Positions 59,336-64,000 of a stretch of 64,000 nt of DNA are shown here, piece by piece (within the stretch, counting starts at the first letter, position 1; every line of letters begins with the position of its first letter). A model generated the notes under the pieces. That model saw only the letters and a list, made by a program, of their open reading frames with translations, made no database searches and was not told the DNA's origin. The translations under genes were made by a program, and so were the position numbers. Source of the DNA: Rhyzopertha dominica (taxonomy: Eukaryota > Arthropoda > Insecta > Coleoptera > Bostrichidae); the NCBI GenBank assembly GCA_025024175.1, contig QCXZ01000001.1:744001-808000 (forward strand). The letters run 5' to 3'.

Positions 59336-60921
59336 CTTCTCACCTTAGTTTGCTCGGTAATTCGTATTTGTCCTAAGTGTACTATGACTTTCACTTCGAG
59401 AATTGGGAAGCACAGGAAGTATCTTTTTTCTAGCGTTGTATATATTAACCATAGCTGAAAGCAAAATTTTACAAGGTCGAATGCTAATATCATTAAGGGC
59501 TTTTCGTTTCGCTGAGCTTGCGATAATATTTCGTTGTAAGTCATTAAAGTAACAAACAGCATTACAGCTTGCTGAAAATATAAGAAATTCAGTATTTTAT
59601 GCCTTGTACAGACCTAACTTATCTCAAATCTCTTTAAAAGTCTTGTACGATATTCACATGCCTTGTTTCATCTAAATATAGAAGCCAACTTGCCAGACAA
59701 TGTAATGTTTGGTGTTATATTCATAAACGCTGCAGGCAAAATTATTCCGCTTTCCAATATTAAACTCAGCAATGTAGAAAATCTGTTTCTTGTCTGTATT
59801 TTTATTATCAAGCATTTAAGGACTGGAAAAATTTTCTCCAATATCGGTTACTTCACAATTACATTTTCTATCTCGTGAATATTAAAATTGGCTAACGGGG
59901 GATTCCTAATAGTCACATGTATTAGATATTTATTTATTACCAATAGATCATGTGTTTTTCTGTTTTTTAATAACTTTATTACGAGTTGCCTGCATTTTGA
60001 AACCAATTACTTTCGGCTAAAGTCAGGTATTCATCTCGAGGATAGTTTATAGAACTAGCACCTTACTTGCCGAAAATAAATTGTTCAATACATCACCAAC
60101 TGACCTAAAAATATAATGCTATACGATAAAATCTTTACATAAATATATGCAACAATAAACAAAATATAACTTTTATTAATACCATTAATTTCGTTTCTAG
60201 AAAAGAACCAAATAACTTAACAAACTTCTCCTCAACGCAACGGGTGTATACTTTCCTGTTATTAAAGAACACGTTTATGCCACTAACTTTTCTCATCAGA
60301 AAGCAATTAGATAGGAAGTTAGAATACCTAAATCGAGACAATCTCCGAATACAACAAAGGAAAAGCCTAGCGGCAGGCTTCATACATAATTCAGATATGC
60401 CAAATGAAAAGGCGGAGATTTCGTGGCGTTCTTTTAAAACAACACGTCATCAAGAATACAATATTCACCTTTCCTGGCAAATCCCGGTTGAAAGTTTGCT
60501 TTCTCGTCTCCACAATAAGGAATTTAACTTTCGATCTCAAAAAGGCAAAATCGTATAAGTGCTGAATGGAGGTTTTAGAAATTACGTATTTGAAGGTGTT
60601 GCGCACAAATATGTATTGCTCTATTTTACCAGAGATCGTGAATAAAAAGCTTAATAGAGAAAATGCCGACCCAATTTCGAATTATGAACGTGTAAAATAA
60701 AAATTTTAGATTATTTAGAGAAGAATCGGAACATTCTTCACGAAAACTTATATCATAATAAACTACACCTACATATCAAGTCTCATCTCGGTAACTAAAT
60801 AACAAAGAAAATAATTTAAAGAAAATGAAAATCCACCCTTGGTCTTTACAGGTTCGTTATACTGGACTTGCAAACGTTATGAACTTCGACTTTTATACAC
60901 AACATATACATCGTACCGCAG
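59336..60921. other. No gene seen
   Basis: AT-rich. The 104-codon frame at 60244-60558 has no recognised family. On the minus strand, CTGACTTTAGCCGAAAGTAATTGG lies at about 60025-60002, a hairpin-like motif discussed in findings. Confidence 0.45.
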
Positions 60922-61279
60922 TACCAAGCAGTCTTTGCAAAAAACAGATCAACTGATGACCACATGTTTACAGTGAGAAGAATACTAGAGCAGATATGGA
61001 GGGAAGGCACTAGAATACTGTTGATGGCTATAGATCTACAGAACGCTTTTGATACGAGGTAGTGCCACAAATCCTAAGGGACAGAGGAGAGAGATGGTAA
61101 GAGAAAGAAACAAAACTGCACATAGAGTAACCAGGGCGATATTACCATTTATAGAGAAACATAAACCACTACTAGCAATCGGCATCTACCCATCTAACCC
61201 AGCGTAGACGGCCGGCCCGGCGGTAAATCCGGGAGTGGTAGAAATGCTGACCGTACGCTGGTTCAATCAATCAATCAAC
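60922..61279 (+). pseudogene. RTE-type LINE RT scrap with repeat tail
   Basis: YQAVFAKNRSTDDHMFTVRR (opening motif YQxGFRxxRSTxDH), ILEQIWREGTRILLMAIDLQ and NAFDT (catalytic motif A, Asp retained) run from 60922 to about 61057. After a shift, VPQILRDRGERW follows. The rest is noncoding or rearranged and ends in TTCAATCAATCAATCAAC (61262-61279), a short tetranucleotide tail like those on LINE 3' ends. It is probably from the same broad clade as 1272-2240 but covers a non-overlapping part. Confidence 0.75.
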
Positions 61280-63198
61280 ATATACATCTTACTATGAACA
61301 ACGCAATATAGACCTAACCAGGGTATATTTTATTCATCAAATTCATTAGCCCAACCAAGTCGTTCAAGAATTTGTATCTTCAGTAACTATAAAGTACAAA
61401 AGGCGATTGCCTGACTCCACTGCAATGGGCTCATTTCATTATCTACATAGTATCGTCGTCAGCTCTGACCTTTGCAAACGGTCTCTATTGAAGTCAATCT
61501 GCTCAATGCAAATCAGAATAAAGGGGTTCGTTAGACGAAGAAGCCGTCTGTCTGAGCATAAAGAATTATTCTCCTTTGAGACTGATATATACACAAAAAC
61601 GACGCGAATCTGGCGATACACACTTGCATAGTATCAAAGCCACCATTAGGGAGATTGGAGGGGTTTACGGAGTGGAAGGTAAAATTAAAATCGTCTGCCG
61701 CAGAAACGTCTCGTGACCGCTAATGCTCCAATGCCGTTTCAGATCACACTGAATGCTAAGGGATGGTGGGTTTCAGTATTTATGGTGAAAGCTTTATGTT
61801 TTATACGCAAAAAGATATAAATCTGAATTACAAAAAGAAAGTATACAGTTCATAGGCATTGAAGGCAAGTTTGCTATCATCGCAATTTAAGCATTTTAAA
61901 TTTCAAAGGGTATTTAGAATAGAAACCTGTGCGGTTCTTTACAGCCCTTGGGAAATTTACTTTATCGTTTAAAAACGCAGATCAAATTGTATTGTAGATA
62001 TGGTATCAGGGCAGAATTATATCTTCATTTGATACCCAGTTGAGAGCTGACAGTTATTAAATAAAAATAACAAAACGCTTATTCTATTCTACTCGTACTT
62101 CCAAATTTAAACTTTTCAAGAACAACGAACAATGTAAAACTCAAGAGAAAATGCCGACAGAATCTTAAACAATCACTAACAAGTAGAACAATGCAGCCGG
62201 GCCAAATCGACATTAAATACAGAAATATCTAAGAGAAGCATGCACTGGTTGGGTGCACCTCATTTGATTTGATACTATGAAGATTAGGTATTTTATTATC
62301 ATTTTTATGCAAATCTACGTGTTTTATTTTCCCACTTTGTCGTTCCTTTCTGTATGAATTTGAATATGTAATATTGGAAAATAATTTATAAGACTGAGGA
62401 ACATGAATAACCGTGTTCTTGGTGCGCGAGATTAACAATTATTGCATTTAATTTGAACATACATTCACAATAGTTATTATTTAAATAGACCAATGCATTT
62501 CTCCTTCGAAATTTTGCATATTTTTACACCTAACGCTTCTCTACTAATATTTTCTCTTTTTAGTTGTATTTACATGTAAAATCACTACAGCTGCATTTTA
62601 TTTAGTTACAGATTTGTAACCTAATGTACGTTTTTTGCATACTCGCGAATGATACTCAAACAGAAACTCCTTTAACTGGACTACAGTTAGCGTTTTAAAT
62701 TTATTTATGGCAGCTGTGGTTTTATGTGCTGATTAGGAGTAGCTGAAACGTAGAGTTTCGTTGGTGGAAAAATATTTAACATCACGCTGCTTTCTTCACC
62801 AACATTCTGCCTACTATGTGCGCTTCACAATTTCTGGGAAAGTTATTCCACGGCAAAAGGAAATAGAGTAACCATCCGCCAAAGTTACCTAAGCGCGGAT
62901 TTGCATGTGACTACTTTAAAGACTCTTCGTTGCCGCAAATCTTTAAAGTATGCAGTGTAGGATGAATACTTTACTCTTAGTTTGCAATGCGAAACCGTGT
63001 GACTTGAATTCCAACTTGGGTAATGTGATCGTTAGTGACGATTAGGTTTAGTCTTTCGAGAGGCCTATGAACGACCTCGGCTTAGAAGCCAAGTGTTTTG
63101 CTACACTATACCTCCTTATGAACTTCCAAAAGAGAACAAAAGGGGATATCTAACTAACAAGAGAGTTGTTTCCAATGAGTTACTTGTAGAGGACTGAA
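61280..63198. other. No gene seen
   Basis: No recognised coding sequence. CTGATTAGGAGTAGCTGAAAC at 62729-62749 is one of the hairpin-like motifs. Confidence 0.4.
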
Positions 63199-63432
63199 CT
63201 AACATAAATTAAGCAGATTATCAAACAAAATATTGTGACTGGTTTCATGCTGATGTTTAGCTACTGCTAAGTGGGTAAAGAAACCTGATTTTATGGGTTT
63301 ATGCTCTATAAACTTCGTTTTAGTGTATCTATATGTCTCGCCGATATATACAGCACCGCACCAGCAAGATATGCTGGAAGATAAAGGCTTTATTTTGCCC
63401 TCCGGGAATGGAAGATGCTGTGACATTTTCAA
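63199..63432 (-). pseudogene. Penelope-like element GIY-YIG endonuclease fragment
   Basis: Contains CWCGAVYIGETYRYTKTKF, the GIY-YIG core with a Cys pair (CxCGxVYIGxT) typical of Penelope-like elements. IEH and AVAKHQHETSHNILFDN follow (usual AxAEHxxxTGHxIxFDN). The Arg usual in the RIKEH motif is not present (TKFIEHK). Only the endonuclease and a short upstream part are readable; no RT upstream. It differs in sequence from the copy at 46.5 kb, so two PLE lineages are present. Confidence 0.85.
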
Positions 63433-64000
63433 AGGGTTTCTTAAGAATTTTGCTATTGTCTAGCATAGGTATCCATCCTCGTATATTGTCTTTGCACGTA
63501 GGTAACAATGTTTAATTGTTAAAGTTTTTAATATTATATTACTGACATATTGCATGTATCAGTGCATATTGGACCGTATAATTATTTAGATGTACAATCA
63601 GAAATACATTCTTAACTTATTGTATACTTTACAAAACTATTTAACATTGGTTAAAGGAACATTAATCTTTGCAGAATTAACTTTTGTATATCTTGGAAAC
63701 AAAAAGATTTACAATTCAAGGTTAATAAAATTGTAACCTTCTAACGTGTTAAAAGCTGCTGAAAAGCAATCTGTTGCGAATATACGTGCATTAGTATTGT
63801 TGCACATACTAAATTCTCTAAAATATGGCTTGCTCTAGATAATCAAAATTTATTGTACCTTTTAAACAGATAGCTGTTATATACACTCAAGTTTGCCTGG
63901 TAGATGATCAGCGTTCAACCTCGGCCACGTGCCCTGTATCGTCCGTGATCCTTCTGTACGACACAAAACTTAGCGTAAGGACGTTAATAACGTTTGAGCA
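63433..64000. other. No gene seen
   Basis: AT-rich; the first 100 bases may be decayed PLE sequence on the minus strand (RNPLKMSQ-like). Nothing else recognised. Confidence 0.4.

Noticed and set aside
60244..60558. 104-codon plus-strand ORF
   Set aside because: A helical stretch with KxLxRKLExL flavour made me consider a PLE N-terminus, but no defining motif follows.
1..64000. CRISPR arrays, bacterial operons, riboswitches
   Set aside because: No spaced direct repeats of CRISPR type; the only regular repeats are a 271-bp satellite and microsatellites, and the sequence is eukaryotic.

Overview
This window looks like a gene-poor, AT-rich stretch of an arthropod (most likely insect) nuclear genome from a draft assembly (isolated N bases, for example at 964, 19716 and 59285). 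The organism call rests on the transposon families: a DUF4817-type Tc1/mariner element, a Tc1-like element with a very long catalytic spacing, Penelope-like elements with GIY-YIG endonucleases, MULE, Ty3/gypsy, BEL and jockey/RTE-type fragments. No intact host protein-coding gene can be supported. One 49-codon ORF (17480-17629, minus) has coding character but no recognised homologue.

Layout. 1-5 kb: 3' part of an RTE-type LINE (1272-2240, plus) and a doubtful LINE endonuclease scrap. 5.3-7.5 kb: a nearly full-length Tc1/mariner element with TA flanks and about 82 residues between the last two catalytic residues (Sailor-like), with a frameshifted transposase. 7.85-8.16 kb: a CG-rich block. 13.8-14.3 kb: two monomers of a 271-bp satellite. 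15.1-15.7 kb: Ty3/gypsy RT remnant. 16.6-16.9 and 24.7-24.9 kb: LINE RT scraps. 20.9-23.2, 33.9-36.2 and 54.8-56.9 kb: three copies of one DD41D Tc1/mariner element with about 350-bp inverted repeats. 25.5-26.4 kb: a decayed tyrosine recombinase of Crypton type. 33.4-33.7 kb: a BEL/Pao-like gag scrap. 37.6-38.7 and 42.6-43.0 kb: jockey/CR1-type RT pseudogenes. 39.7-40.4, 46.0-46.7 and 63.2-63.4 kb: Penelope-like remnants, the first internally inverted. 44.1-45.5 and 58.4-58.9 kb: two more arrays of the satellite. 58.2 kb: a lone end of the Sailor-like element fused to satellite. 58.9-59.3 kb: MULE transposase scrap. 60.9-61.3 kb: RTE-type RT scrap.

The repeats are independent insertions at different stages of decay and do not form a pathway. 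The most informative non-repeat signals are two plus-strand sequences (18601-18617 and 48726-48757) in which a 3' splice-site signal runs straight into a 5' splice-site signal, the form of recursive (ratchet) splice sites in very long insect introns. With several GC-richer blocks of enhancer-like appearance (around 50.5 and 57.6 kb), they suggest, without proving, that much of the window is the interior of a giant plus-strand intron. The best leads for something unusual are these splice sites, the tyrosine recombinase, the satellite with one period at three loci, and the inverted Penelope-like element.
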